A stretch of DNA of 64,000 nt from contig JAHEBQ010000011.1 in the NCBI GenBank assembly GCA_024642205.1, positions 62,001-126,000 on the forward strand, written 5' to 3'. Position 1 is the first letter of the stretch; every line of letters begins with the position of its first letter. Of the stretch, positions 7,925 through 16,616 are shown one piece after another. Both the position numbers and the translations under genes were made by a program. Under the pieces are notes generated by a model that was given only the letters and a program-made list of their open reading frames with translations, did no database searches and was not told where the DNA came from. Source of the DNA: Planctomycetaceae bacterium (GTDB lineage: Bacteria > Planctomycetota > Planctomycetia > Pirellulales > Pirellulaceae).

Positions 7925-9397
7925 CTATCGTTGCAGGTTTACCAGGGGGCCGGTTGTGACGTGCCGGGTAATCACCGTTCCCATCAATGTGAAAGCGGCA
8001 ACTTCATAGATGCCGATGGGGATGGTCTGCCCGACCAGCCGGGTCGTTCCGTCGAACACCACGATCCGATCACAGTGAGTGCGACCGGTCAGTTGCATCG
8101 GCGTTCCGTCGGTCAGCGGTTGGCCGTTCGACAGATCATTCATGTCCGCACCCGTCCGCTTGCTCGGACCTTCGACCAGGACCTCAACCGTTGTCCCCAG
8201 GAATTTTTGATTGTCTTCCTCACTGATCCGGTTTTGAACATCCAGCAATTCATTATTGCGCCGTTTCTTGACGGAAAATGGAATATCGTCAGGAAGATGA
8301 TCCGCTGCCTTGGTTCCCGGTCGTTCGGAATATTTGAAGATAAAACTGTTCTTGAATCGGCACTCTTCCACCAGTTTCACGGTTTCCCGGAATTCGTCTT
8401 CGGTCTCGCCGCAAAATCCCACGATAAAGTCGCTGGATACCGCGGCCGTATCCCCCAGCGTTTCGTTGATCCGGGACATCATTTCGCGATAATCACCGAC
8501 GGTGTAACCGCGTTTCATCCGTTTCAACACAGCATCGGAACCGCTTTGAAGTGGCACGTGCAGGTAGGGCGAGCACTTCTCCAGGTCCCGAACCGCGGTC
8601 AACAGATCGTAACCCATGTCCTTGGGATAACTGGTGACGAACTTGATTCTCTCAATCCCGCTGATGTCGTGCAGCCGATACAACAGGTCCGCCAGGCGCG
8701 TCGCCGTTCCGTCGCCATCGACGTACCTGTAGCTGTTGACGGTTTGCCCCAGTAACGTGATTTCTTTGCAGCCCTGATCGGCCAGCAGTTGGGCTTCTTC
8801 CAGGATCATCTTGGGAGCCCTGCCCTGCTCCGGCCCCCGCGTCATCGGCACGATGCAATATGTGCAGAATTTGTCGCAGCCGATCTGAATTCGCAAGAAC
8901 GCCTGAAACGGCGTTGGTCGCATCGTCGGATCACGCAAGGGATCAAAGGTCTCATGGCTCCGTTTGATGTCCGCGACTTTTCCGTCGGTCCTGCCAAGAC
9001 CCACGGCAGTATGTTGTCCACCTTCGATACGGGCTTTTTCAATCAGGGCCGGAATCTCTTTCAGCTGTCCGGGTCCGACAATGATGTCGACATAGGGTGC
9101 TCGCTGAAAAATCAGTTTTTGATCTTTCTGTGCCATGCACCCCATCACGCCGATAATCTTGTGGGGATTGTTTTTCTTTTCGGCGCGAAGTCGTCCAAGC
9201 GCACTGTAGGTTTTGTTCTCTGCCTGTTCCCGTACCGAGCAGGTATTGAATAAAATCGTATCTGCTTCGCCGACATTGTCCGACAGCTCGTATCCTTCTC
9301 GGCGCAGGCTGGCTACGACCATTTCGCTGTCGAGCATGTTCATCTGACAGCCAACCGTTTCGATGTACAGTTTATGGGTTTTGGGTTCGGGGGACAT
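7925..9397 (-). CDS. miaB: tRNA-2-methylthio-N6-dimethylallyladenosine synthase
   Basis: A 490-residue methylthiotransferase that adds the 2-methylthio group to i6A37 in tRNAs reading U-starting codons. The UPF0004 domain has the three cluster cysteines at 17 (VGCQMN), 53 (FNTCSVREQ) and 87 (MGCMAQ). The radical SAM motif CxxxCxxC is at 174-181 (GCDKFCTYC), and a TRAM domain ends the chain (VEVLVEGPSKR to GQTIPIGIYEV). The ATG at 9397 is chosen because MSPEPKTHKLYIETVGCQ is where family members begin; the open frame extends 70 residues further upstream without family-like sequence. VPMTRGPEQGR matches MiaB rather than MtaB or RimO, which supports the assignment. fmt and def lie upstream on the same strand. 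Confidence 0.96.
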   Translation of the reverse strand: MSPEPKTHKLYIETVGCQMNMLDSEMVVASLRREGYELSDNVGEADTILFNTCSVREQAENKTYSALGRLRAEKKNNPHKIIGVMGCMAQKDQKLIFQRAPYVDIIVGPGQLKEIPALIEKARIEGGQHTAVGLGRTDGKVADIKRSHETFDPLRDPTMRPTPFQAFLRIQIGCDKFCTYCIVPMTRGPEQGRAPKMILEEAQLLADQGCKEITLLGQTVNSYRYVDGDGTATRLADLLYRLHDISGIERIKFVTSYPKDMGYDLLTAVRDLEKCSPYLHVPLQSGSDAVLKRMKRGYTVGDYREMMSRINETLGDTAAVSSDFIVGFCGETEDEFRETVKLVEECRFKNSFIFKYSERPGTKAADHLPDDIPFSVKKRRNNELLDVQNRISEEDNQKFLGTTVEVLVEGPSKRTGADMNDLSNGQPLTDGTPMQLTGRTHCDRIVVFDGTTRLVGQTIPIGIYEVAAFTLMGTVITRHVTTGPLVNLQR

Positions 9398-9651
9398 GAG
9401 ATGCAAACGGGTACGGAGTTGAGCAAAAACGATGGCCTTGGGGGAGACGATTCCTGCGAAGTTCCATCGGTTCAAGCTGGCCAGTTTACCACGACCTGAT
9501 TCTTCGACGCGAGTCGAATTGGGTCGTTGTTGCCAGTTTGTTCCCAGGGCAACGTGGCATTCTGACTGGCCTGATACCCGGATCCGGCGGTCCTTTGATT
9601 CGTTCAAGATGGCATTTTGTCGACCGTTCGCCAGCTTGCCGGTTGGTCCGA

Positions 9652-10617
9652 TTAGCGCAATGCATCGCCGACAGCCGGCAACCGGCCCTTGAGAAATTCG
9701 GCGACGGGCATGGTTCGCCTGCCTGCCGGCTGAATTTCTTCAATCGACAACAAGCCACCACCGGTTTGAACAACCAATCGTTGCCGGTTGACAATTACCA
9801 CATGCCCTGGCTTGACCGTGGCTGGCTGTTCCACGGGTTCGAAAACCTCGGCTCGATGAATGATCAACCGCATCGGCTGTTTTAACGTTTCACTGTGCCA
9901 TTTCGTAAACGTGCCCGGCCAGGGTTGAAACGCCCGGATGTGATTGACGATCTGGGTCGCAGATCGCGACCAGTCAATTTGCCCGTCGGATTTTTCAAGT
10001 CGTGGCGCCCTGGTTGCCAGCGAGCGGTCCTGCAACTCGCCGATCCCAGACTCGCCATCCCACGATTCGAGTATCGCGATCGCATCGTGAACGGATGGTA
10101 CGCCGAGCGCAGCCAGTTTCGGTTCGATGTCCGCAGCAGTCTCGGTGTCGCCGATTTCGATCGCCGATTTGACCAGGCAAGGGCCGCCATCGAGCTTGGC
10201 GGTCATGTGAATGACGGTGATGCCGACCACCGGTTCGCCATGATAAATCGCCCAGTTGATCGGAGCGGCTCCCCGGTATTTGGGCAACAGCGAACCGTGA
10301 AGGTTGATTCCACCAAGTTTCGCTGCGAAGAGACAATCCCGCGAGAGAATTTGACCATAGTCGCAAACGACGAACAGATCCGCATTCATGGCAATCAAAC
10401 GCGCAATGGAATCAGGATGGTTGATATCCGGTGGATCGAAAATCAGCAAACCGCATTGTTCCGCGACATCGCGAGTCGGATTTTCCGAGGTCTTTCGCCG
10501 ATTGCCCGAATCGGCAATCGGCCGCGTTACCAGCGCGAGAACTTCGTGGGACGAACGGAGCAAAGATTCAAACGTAGGAACGGCGAACGGGCCGGTTCCA
10601 AACATGATCAGTCGCAT
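9652..10617 (-). CDS. fmt: Methionyl-tRNA formyltransferase
   Basis: A 321-residue enzyme that formylates initiator Met-tRNA using 10-formyltetrahydrofolate. The N-terminal formyltransferase domain begins MRLIMFGTGPFAVPTFESLL and contains the catalytic Asn and His in INLHGSLLPKYRGAAPINWA and the Asp in MTAKLDGGP. The C-terminal OB-like domain holds QIDWSRSATQIVNHIRAFQPWPGTF, typical of Fmt. The ATG at 10617 is preferred over an upstream start at 10683, because the family begins at MRLIMFG. It lies 135 bases after def on the same strand, the usual def-fmt pairing of the formylation and deformylation steps. Confidence 0.96.
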   Translation of the reverse strand: MRLIMFGTGPFAVPTFESLLRSSHEVLALVTRPIADSGNRRKTSENPTRDVAEQCGLLIFDPPDINHPDSIARLIAMNADLFVVCDYGQILSRDCLFAAKLGGINLHGSLLPKYRGAAPINWAIYHGEPVVGITVIHMTAKLDGGPCLVKSAIEIGDTETAADIEPKLAALGVPSVHDAIAILESWDGESGIGELQDRSLATRAPRLEKSDGQIDWSRSATQIVNHIRAFQPWPGTFTKWHSETLKQPMRLIIHRAEVFEPVEQPATVKPGHVVIVNRQRLVVQTGGGLLSIEEIQPAGRRTMPVAEFLKGRLPAVGDALR

Positions 10618-10752
10618 GGATTCGCTTTCGGGTTCCGAACGATGGTTGAGGATTTGATAACGGATTCCGACGGCGTTGCCCAACCCGCGGTTGGAGCAAC
10701 CGGATCATCCGTTCACCCATGAAACAACAGGTTGAGAATCAAAGTGATGAAC

Positions 10753-11343
10753 CTACTTGCAATACGTCGCCTCGATTTCCTGCAGGCGCTTCAGAATCGC
10801 TTCGTCGCCGGGAATCACGCCAGTCGAACGCTTGTTCTCAAAATCAATTTCGAATTCTTCCAGCTCGCCATCGATCTGCTTCATCGAAGATTCGCTGATT
10901 CGGTCGATGAACAATACGCCTTCGAGATGATCGGTTTCGTGCTGAATGGCTTTGGCCAGCATGCCGTCAACGGTCATGCTGATTTCATTCCCGGAAAGAT
11001 CGTAGGCTGAGACGTGAATTGTTTCCGGTCGGGCGACCAAAGCGTTGACGCCAACGATGCTCAAACAGCCCTCTTCTGCCTCGTGGCTTCCTTTGGGAGA
11101 GCTGAGAACCGGATTTACGAATACGAGTTCGTCGCCTTCGTTGGGGTCTCCTCCCAGGTTGATCACGAAAAGTTGAATTGGCAGGTCAACTTGATTGGCC
11201 GCCAATCCGATTCCCTTGGCCGCGTACATCGAGTCGAACATTTCGCGCACCAGCGCTTTGAGATCACGATCAACGCGGATAATCGGTTTTGATTTGTAAC
11301 GCAAGGTAGGGTGCGGGTATTGAACAATTTCCAAATCAGTCAA
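10753..11343 (-). CDS. def: Peptide deformylase
   Basis: A 196-residue metalloenzyme that removes the formyl group from nascent proteins. All three signature motifs are present: GIGLAANQ (44-51), EGCLS with metal ligand Cys93, and QHETDHLEG with His135, Glu136 and His139. The frame has no ATG near the family start; reading begins at a TTG (11343), and another TTG three codons later lies 10 bases after GGGAG, so either could be used. The C-terminal tail beyond the last motif is acidic and helical. The gene precedes fmt in the same direction. Confidence 0.94.
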   Translation of the reverse strand: MTDLEIVQYPHPTLRYKSKPIIRVDRDLKALVREMFDSMYAAKGIGLAANQVDLPIQLFVINLGGDPNEGDELVFVNPVLSSPKGSHEAEEGCLSIVGVNALVARPETIHVSAYDLSGNEISMTVDGMLAKAIQHETDHLEGVLFIDRISESSMKQIDGELEEFEIDFENKRSTGVIPGDEAILKRLQEIEATYCK

Positions 11344-12266
11344 GCTCCCATGCAGCTTTTTTGCCTTGTTGATAAAATTGTCTTATGCAAAAGAGTGCCG
11401 ACAATTGGCTGTGTGCTACGAAACAGCATAGTCGTATTTCAATTCAAAGTGTATCTGTTGTGCGAACCGGAAATCGGGCGGCTAGAAAACCATCGATTTT
11501 TTCCAAGTGAAATTCGGACTGGTTGTGTTTGGACCATTCGTTGGAGTTCCATTTCGATTCAAGGCCGTCTGATGGAAAGTAACGCCTCGGATGTGTTTGC
11601 AGCAATCAAAAATTTTATCAAACAAGAAAATTTTTATTTGCTTGCTTGACAAGTTTCGAAGCGTCCCCAAAATGGCACTCGAGTTTGTGAAGAAACCGTC
11701 AAACATGTTTCGGGATCAACCAACCTGCAATCAATCTGCAAAACACCGTTGATTCGACTAGTGTTTCACTTGTATATATCGTTGCCCTCCTTCGTTATCC
11801 AATGCCTTGGGTGATATGTTTGAAGCAAAAGATTGACCAGTGAGCCTTGGTTCTTCTCCTACTCAACTACTGTGTGCGTGCAACCTGTTTTGTTCACCAT
11901 GTAAATCGTCTGCACGCCAAACGACCAAATGCAGTTTATGAGGCGCATGATGCGATCTCTTGAATTTGGGTGGCGGCGACCGAGGGATGCGACAGTCGGC
12001 GACGAGAGTCGTGGAGCGGACCTCCACGCCCTTTAATTTTTGCCTGTTAGATAGAAAAAGTAAAAGGAAATCGCACGGTTCGAGTCTTCGTTTCGTGAAT
12101 CTATCTTGGGACGGCATGGCGGCAGGCCAGCAGGCAGTGGTTTTTATTTCTGGTTAAGTTGGTATTATTCGGCGACCCAGAACAAGGCGGCGAGTTGGCT
12201 TGGATGCCATTCGTCGTTTTTTTGTGCGCTGGACGGTCCGTTTAAAAATACCGGGAGCACGCCCCC
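11344..12266. other. Long intergenic region (923 bases), possible small RNA
   Basis: No convincing coding frame is seen between the divergent def and folK starts. Around 11748-11779 there is TTGATT, an 18-base spacer and TATATA, a fair sigma70-like promoter on the plus strand. About 230 bases later comes a 7-bp GC hairpin followed by CCCTTTAATTTTT. The segment between could be a non-coding RNA, but I cannot match it to 6S, tmRNA, RNase P or SRP RNA. Confidence 0.35.
12010..12042 (+). terminator. Possible intrinsic terminator in the def-folK gap
   Basis: CGTGGAG (12010-12016) pairs with CTCCACG (12022-12028) around a 5-base loop, and the stem is followed by CCCTTTAATTTTT. On the plus strand it has the form of a Rho-independent terminator, yet no gene ends just before it. 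Confidence 0.45.
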
Positions 12267-13055
12267 ATGCAGGAGTGCCTGATCGCGTTTGGATCCAATG
12301 CCGGAAACCGCCTCGAAACGTATCTTACCGGTATCGAAAAGCTGAATGAAACGGAAGGGATTCAGGTCACTGCGACCAGCAGGCCGCTGAATTCGGTTGC
12401 CATCGGCGGGCCCGGCACCCAGGCGATGTACCTCAATGGTGCGATTCGCGTGGAAACCTCGCTTGACCCCTGCCAACTTCATCGTCGACTGATCGAGATC
12501 GAGAATGAACTTGGTAGAATCCGCAGCACGAGATGGGGTTCGCGAACCATCGACCTGGATCTATTGCTTTACGCCAGGGAACAAATCAACACGAAAGACC
12601 TGACGGTTCCGCATCCGAGAATGTCGTTCCGAAGATTCGTACTGGAGCCAGCCTGCGAAATTGCAGGTCACATGATCCACCCGCCTTCAGCAATAACGCT
12701 CAATCAGCTGGTGTCTCGATTGAATGAAGCCGAAAACCTGGTTTTGTGCGTTGGCCACGATCTTTTGAAAGAACTGGTACAGTCAATCGGAAGTGAGGTA
12801 AAAAATGGACTGGTTCCGCATTGGAGTCTTCGATTGGCAAAGAACCTGGATGAGTTTCGAGAATTCGAGAGCCAGGCCAAGCTGGTAACGTACGTTCAGT
12901 CTCTTTCTACGGAGGGCGAACCTCGAGAAGAACTTCATCGGCTCCGGTGGGCGGCGCGGCATTTTTCGGGGCCCACGCTGGAGTTGCCGCCAGATTTACC
13001 GCTGGCCAAACTCGAAATACTGGCTGCCATGGATGCCATGAATCCGTTGCAATAG
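12267..13055 (+). CDS. folK: 2-amino-4-hydroxy-6-hydroxymethyldihydropteridine pyrophosphokinase with C-terminal extension
   Basis: Residues 1-160 are HPPK, which transfers pyrophosphate from ATP to the pterin in folate synthesis. Visible family elements are AFGSNAGNRLETY at the N-terminus, the ENELGRIRSTRWGSRTIDLDLLLY signature (Arg and Asp ligands for Mg-ATP, about residues 83-103) and VPHPRMSFRRFVLEPACEIA. HPPK is normally about 160 residues; this chain has about 100 more (HDLLKELVQSIGSEVKN to MDAMNPLQ), which resemble no domain I can name. GGGAG lies 9 bases before the ATG. The product feeds dihydropteroate synthase, which is not in the window. Confidence 0.93.
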   Translation: MQECLIAFGSNAGNRLETYLTGIEKLNETEGIQVTATSRPLNSVAIGGPGTQAMYLNGAIRVETSLDPCQLHRRLIEIENELGRIRSTRWGSRTIDLDLLLYAREQINTKDLTVPHPRMSFRRFVLEPACEIAGHMIHPPSAITLNQLVSRLNEAENLVLCVGHDLLKELVQSIGSEVKNGLVPHWSLRLAKNLDEFREFESQAKLVTYVQSLSTEGEPREELHRLRWAARHFSGPTLELPPDLPLAKLEILAAMDAMNPLQ

Positions 13056-13315
13056 CCCGTTGTAACGATCGAAAATCCGATCCAATTGTCGAAAGATCAG
13101 AGCCGACAAATCCTGGACTGGCCTGCCAAAATCGGATCCAGCGCCTGCCGGCGAGCCTGGCTCGTGGTTATGGCGAAAATGAATGCCCAAATGCCTGAAA
13201 GAGGGGAAACGCCGGACGAGTTATTGCTTAACGGTATTCGATTCCACCGGTCCATCAAATAACATGTAAGACGTAGAAACGGGTTTTTCCTCTAGACTAT
13301 TTCCCTCGAGATCGC

Positions 13316-14818
13316 ATGAAAATTGTTTTGGCCAGTAGCGAAGTTGTTCCGTTCGCCAAAACCGGCGGTCTCGCAGACGTTGCGGGGGCCTTGCCGCGCG
13401 AACTGGAAAAACTCGGGCACGACATTGTGGTCTTTATGCCGGCCTACCGCTGTATTCATCGTGCAGAGCCCGCGGTGGAGTCGACACCCGTCGAGTTTGT
13501 GCTGCCCGTGGGAAACCGTGTTGAAGCAGGTCGGCTGTTATTCAGCAAGTTACCCGACAGTCAGGTCACGGTTTTTTTCGTGGAACATTCCCATTACTTC
13601 GATCGTGCCCAGTTGTATGGCTCAGGGGGGAACGACTACGAAGACAACTGTGAGCGATTCACGTTTTTTAGCCGAGCCGTACTGGAGTCAATCCGAATAT
13701 TGGGACTCAATCCGGACGTCGTGCATGTCAACGATTGGCAGACGGGATTGATTCCGGCCCTGATCAAGTGTGAATACCGAGATCATCCGAGCTTCGAAAA
13801 CACCTCGTCGCTGATCACGATTCACAACCTTGCCTACCAGGGGATCTTCGAGCGCGAGAAAATGGCTGTGACCGGGCTCGATGGAAGATACTTCAATTGG
13901 CGGCAAATGGAGTTTTACGGCAGCTTGAACCTCTTGAAGACCGGGATTGTGTTCGCGGATTCGATTAACACCGTCAGCCCGACCTACGCCGCGGAGATCC
14001 AGCAACGCGAACAAGGTTGTGGCCTGGAAGGCGTGCTGCAGGATCGACGGGATCGATTGTCGGGAATCCTGAACGGCATCGATGTTTCTGAATGGAATCC
14101 GGCGACGGACAAGCACATTGCGATGACGTTTGACTCGGACTTCGATTTGAACGTCGGCAACCGAGGAAAAGCAAAATGCAAACACGCCTTACAGGTTGAG
14201 GCAAAACTCGACCCCGACCCGGATGTACCGTTGATTGGAATTGTGGGGCGATTGGCAACCCAGAAAGGCTGGTCATTGATCCTGCCGGTCCTCAAAGCGT
14301 TTCTTGATTCGGTCGCTGCCCAGTGGGTGATCCTGGGAACCGGTGAGCCGGACTACCACCACGTATTGGCGTCACTCCATCGATCGTATCCCGACAAACT
14401 CGGTTTGACGCTGGGGTTTTCCAATGAATACGCTCATCGGATTGAGGCCGGGGCAGACCTCTTTGTCATGCCCAGTCAGTATGAGCCTTGCGGCCTGAAC
14501 CAGATGTACAGCATGGCGTACGGGACGATTCCGATTGTACGCAAAACCGGCGGCCTGGCGGACACCGTCGTCAATGCGACGCATGAGACGACGGACAATG
14601 GAACGGCAAACGGTTTCAGTTTTGATGAGTTCACTCCTGCGGCTCTCCAGGCCACGTTGGCCAGAGCACTGCGAATGTACAACGAACATCGGCCGACCTG
14701 GAACCAGTTGGTTCAATCCGGAATGAAGCGAGATTGGTCCTGGAACTCGAGCGCGAGACAATACGAAGAAGTTTATCGCCGGACCATGCTACGCGAATCG
14801 CAAAGAGGTCATCAGTAA
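13316..14818 (+). CDS. glgA: Glycogen synthase (ADP-glucose type, GT5)
   Basis: A 500-residue GT5 enzyme that elongates alpha-1,4-glucan from NDP-glucose. The N-terminus MKIVLASSEVVPFAKTGGLADVAGALP contains the KxGGL nucleotide-sugar motif (Lys15). The C-terminal GT-B half has RLATQKGWSLILPVLKAF, MPSQYEPCGLNQMYSMAYGTIPIVRKTGGLADTV, covering the catalytic Glu region and the second KTGGL-like loop. Length matches bacterial GlgA (about 480-500). It heads a same-strand group with a galT-like gene and a GH57 enzyme, so a role in storage glucan or trehalose-type glucan metabolism is likely. No glgC or glgB is in the window. Confidence 0.95.
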   Translation: MKIVLASSEVVPFAKTGGLADVAGALPRELEKLGHDIVVFMPAYRCIHRAEPAVESTPVEFVLPVGNRVEAGRLLFSKLPDSQVTVFFVEHSHYFDRAQLYGSGGNDYEDNCERFTFFSRAVLESIRILGLNPDVVHVNDWQTGLIPALIKCEYRDHPSFENTSSLITIHNLAYQGIFEREKMAVTGLDGRYFNWRQMEFYGSLNLLKTGIVFADSINTVSPTYAAEIQQREQGCGLEGVLQDRRDRLSGILNGIDVSEWNPATDKHIAMTFDSDFDLNVGNRGKAKCKHALQVEAKLDPDPDVPLIGIVGRLATQKGWSLILPVLKAFLDSVAAQWVILGTGEPDYHHVLASLHRSYPDKLGLTLGFSNEYAHRIEAGADLFVMPSQYEPCGLNQMYSMAYGTIPIVRKTGGLADTVVNATHETTDNGTANGFSFDEFTPAALQATLARALRMYNEHRPTWNQLVQSGMKRDWSWNSSARQYEEVYRRTMLRESQRGHQ

Positions 14819-15039
14819 CAACAAGCCGGAAGCGCAATCATTCAATGGCAAGGGTATCGGTTCCCCATTTCCATACCCGGACATCCGTGTTTGCGGTTCC
14901 AGAAAGAGACCTGATCGCGGAAGAAAGACCTGGTTTGATGGGGTGTCGCAGATTCTGCCCACCGAAAAGCCTTCCAGGTCTGGCGTCCCGCAGCAATCAT
15001 TAACCTCACATTTTTCATTTTGCAGCTTGCCACCAAAAA

Positions 15040-16065
15040 ATGTCTGACCTTCGCCATGACCCCATCAACGATCAATGGGTCTCCATCGCCAGAAACCGGC
15101 GCGACCGGCCCATGGAATTCGTCCCCATGGAACAGTTGCGGCAACAACTTATCTGTCCGTTCTGCAAAGGTAACGAGGAAGAAACTCCTGATGCACTGGC
15201 GGCCTATCAGGCGGCGGGAAACCTGTTGACGCCGGACGACGATCCGTCGAACTGGACCGTCCGGGTCATTCCCAATCGCTATCCCTCGTTTACTGCGCAT
15301 TCGCAAGAGAATTGCAACGAGGTTGATACCGAGACGCAGCCATACGGTCCGTTCCTGTCGAATCGTTCCCATGGCATCCAGGAACTGATCATCCCGTCAT
15401 CGCGGCATATCACTTCGCTAAGTGAATTGACGGATAATGAGCTGACCCTTTCGTTTCGCGCCTACCAGGACCGGGTGTTTCACGCCCAGTCACTTGGGTT
15501 TGTCAAGCATGCAATGTTGTTCATGAACTGCCGGCTTGCCGCCGGCGCTTCGTTGAGTCATATCCACACCCAATTGCTTGGTTCACCCATTATTAGCAGT
15601 CAACTCGTGGACCGGGCTGATCGTAATGAGGCCCATTTTCAACAGCACGGCCGCTCGTTGATGGGGTCGTTGGCGGATTGGGAAATCGACCAGGAAGTGA
15701 GGATTGTCGAAGTCACAGAGAACTTCTGTATCGTTTGCCCTTTTGCCAGTCGGTTTGCATTTCAGGTCTGGATCATTCCTCGAGCGCACAAGTTTGACTT
15801 CACGCATTGTTCCGCTGCCGCGCGAGATGAATTGGCGAAACATTGCCGCAGACTTGTTTCGCGGTTCGAAACGGTGCTCGACAACCCGGCGTACAACATC
15901 TTGTTCCACAATGATCCGTTTGGCATGTCTGGCAACGGCCACAGTTACCTGGAACTCTTCCCCCGCCTGACGTGTGCGGCGGGCTTTGAATGGGGGACGG
16001 ACATCTGGGTCAACCCGATTGCTCCCGAGTCGGCAGCACGGCGGTTGCGAGCCGATGACTCGTGA
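15040..16065 (+). CDS. GalT-family nucleotidyltransferase (galactose-1-phosphate uridylyltransferase-like)
   Basis: A 341-residue protein of the HIT superfamily GalT branch. A zinc site begins CPFC (39-42). FMNCRLAAGASLSHIHTQLLG carries the catalytic histidines as His174-Ile-His176 with Gln178, where classical GalT has His-Pro-His. The second half repeats the fold (FCIVCPFASRFAFQVWIIPRAHKFDF) and ends in GHSYLELFPRLTCAAGFEWGTDIWVNPIAPE. It may exchange UMP between UDP-glucose and galactose-1-phosphate, or act on ADP-glucose like the plant GalT-related ADP-glucose phosphorylases, which also lack the HPH proline as I recall. The position between glgA and a GH57 glucanotransferase favours glucan-linked nucleotide-sugar turnover. 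No galK or galE is adjacent. Confidence 0.9.
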   Translation: MSDLRHDPINDQWVSIARNRRDRPMEFVPMEQLRQQLICPFCKGNEEETPDALAAYQAAGNLLTPDDDPSNWTVRVIPNRYPSFTAHSQENCNEVDTETQPYGPFLSNRSHGIQELIIPSSRHITSLSELTDNELTLSFRAYQDRVFHAQSLGFVKHAMLFMNCRLAAGASLSHIHTQLLGSPIISSQLVDRADRNEAHFQQHGRSLMGSLADWEIDQEVRIVEVTENFCIVCPFASRFAFQVWIIPRAHKFDFTHCSAAARDELAKHCRRLVSRFETVLDNPAYNILFHNDPFGMSGNGHSYLELFPRLTCAAGFEWGTDIWVNPIAPESAARRLRADDS

Positions 16066-16616
16066 AGCGTCCGGATATGATTTCTGGGTCGAGGACGAGG
16101 TCGCGCGTCCTCTTGATCAAGTAAACGCCAGGTCTCGTCACCTCGTTCACTACGACCAACCCTTAATCCTGGCTATCACAGAACTCTAGCCGGAAATTCG
16201 AGCCGGCCGTGAGGAACCGCCGCAATGTTTCAAGGGAGTATCTCCCAAACCGCTCCATCAGATGTGGCAATCAGCAGGAATCGTTACGATCAAACATCGG
16301 GCCGCATCTCCATGATCAACGGTCCTCGACGCACCGCCCAGGTCATAAACGGCCGATTCCGTTTCGGTCAGCTAAGCTTTACCGATCATCCCAGTTGGGA
16401 AGCTGGCAACAAACATAAGTATTTTGCCTCGCGGGGTTTTTCGACCTGTGGGCGATACGCAAATACGGTAAAACATAGGCGTCGTGCTGTCGATTCAACT
16501 ATATGCGGTTGCACGACCCTCGTCGGTAAAAAGGCCCACCGGCATTTTTACTACCTCCACGGCGATCAAGAAAATCAGAATCACGCGCAATAGTGCCTTG
16601 TCACGTTGGAAACGTA
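16066..16616. other. Intergenic region without a recognised gene
   Basis: These 551 bases separate galT from the GH57 gene. A 7-bp inverted repeat (GAGGACG at 16091-16097, CGTCCTC at 16106-16112) lies 26 bases after the galT stop, but it has no T-run. A 122-codon open frame from 16225 has irregular composition and no family signal, so I do not call it a gene. Confidence 0.5.

Noticed and set aside
11311..11649. 112-codon plus-strand open frame near def
   Set aside because: Overlaps the def start antisense, continues into AT-rich non-coding DNA and shows no domain.
12076..12105. tRNA-like GGTTCGAGTC stretch
   Set aside because: The flanking bases do not form a T-stem or acceptor stem, and no cloverleaf could be drawn.
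16091..16112. Hairpin after galT as terminator
   Set aside because: A good 7-bp stem, but it is followed by TTGATC rather than a T-run, so it is not called as a terminator.
16225..16593. 122-codon plus-strand open frame between galT and the GH57 gene
   Set aside because: No ribosome site, irregular composition and no recognisable motif.
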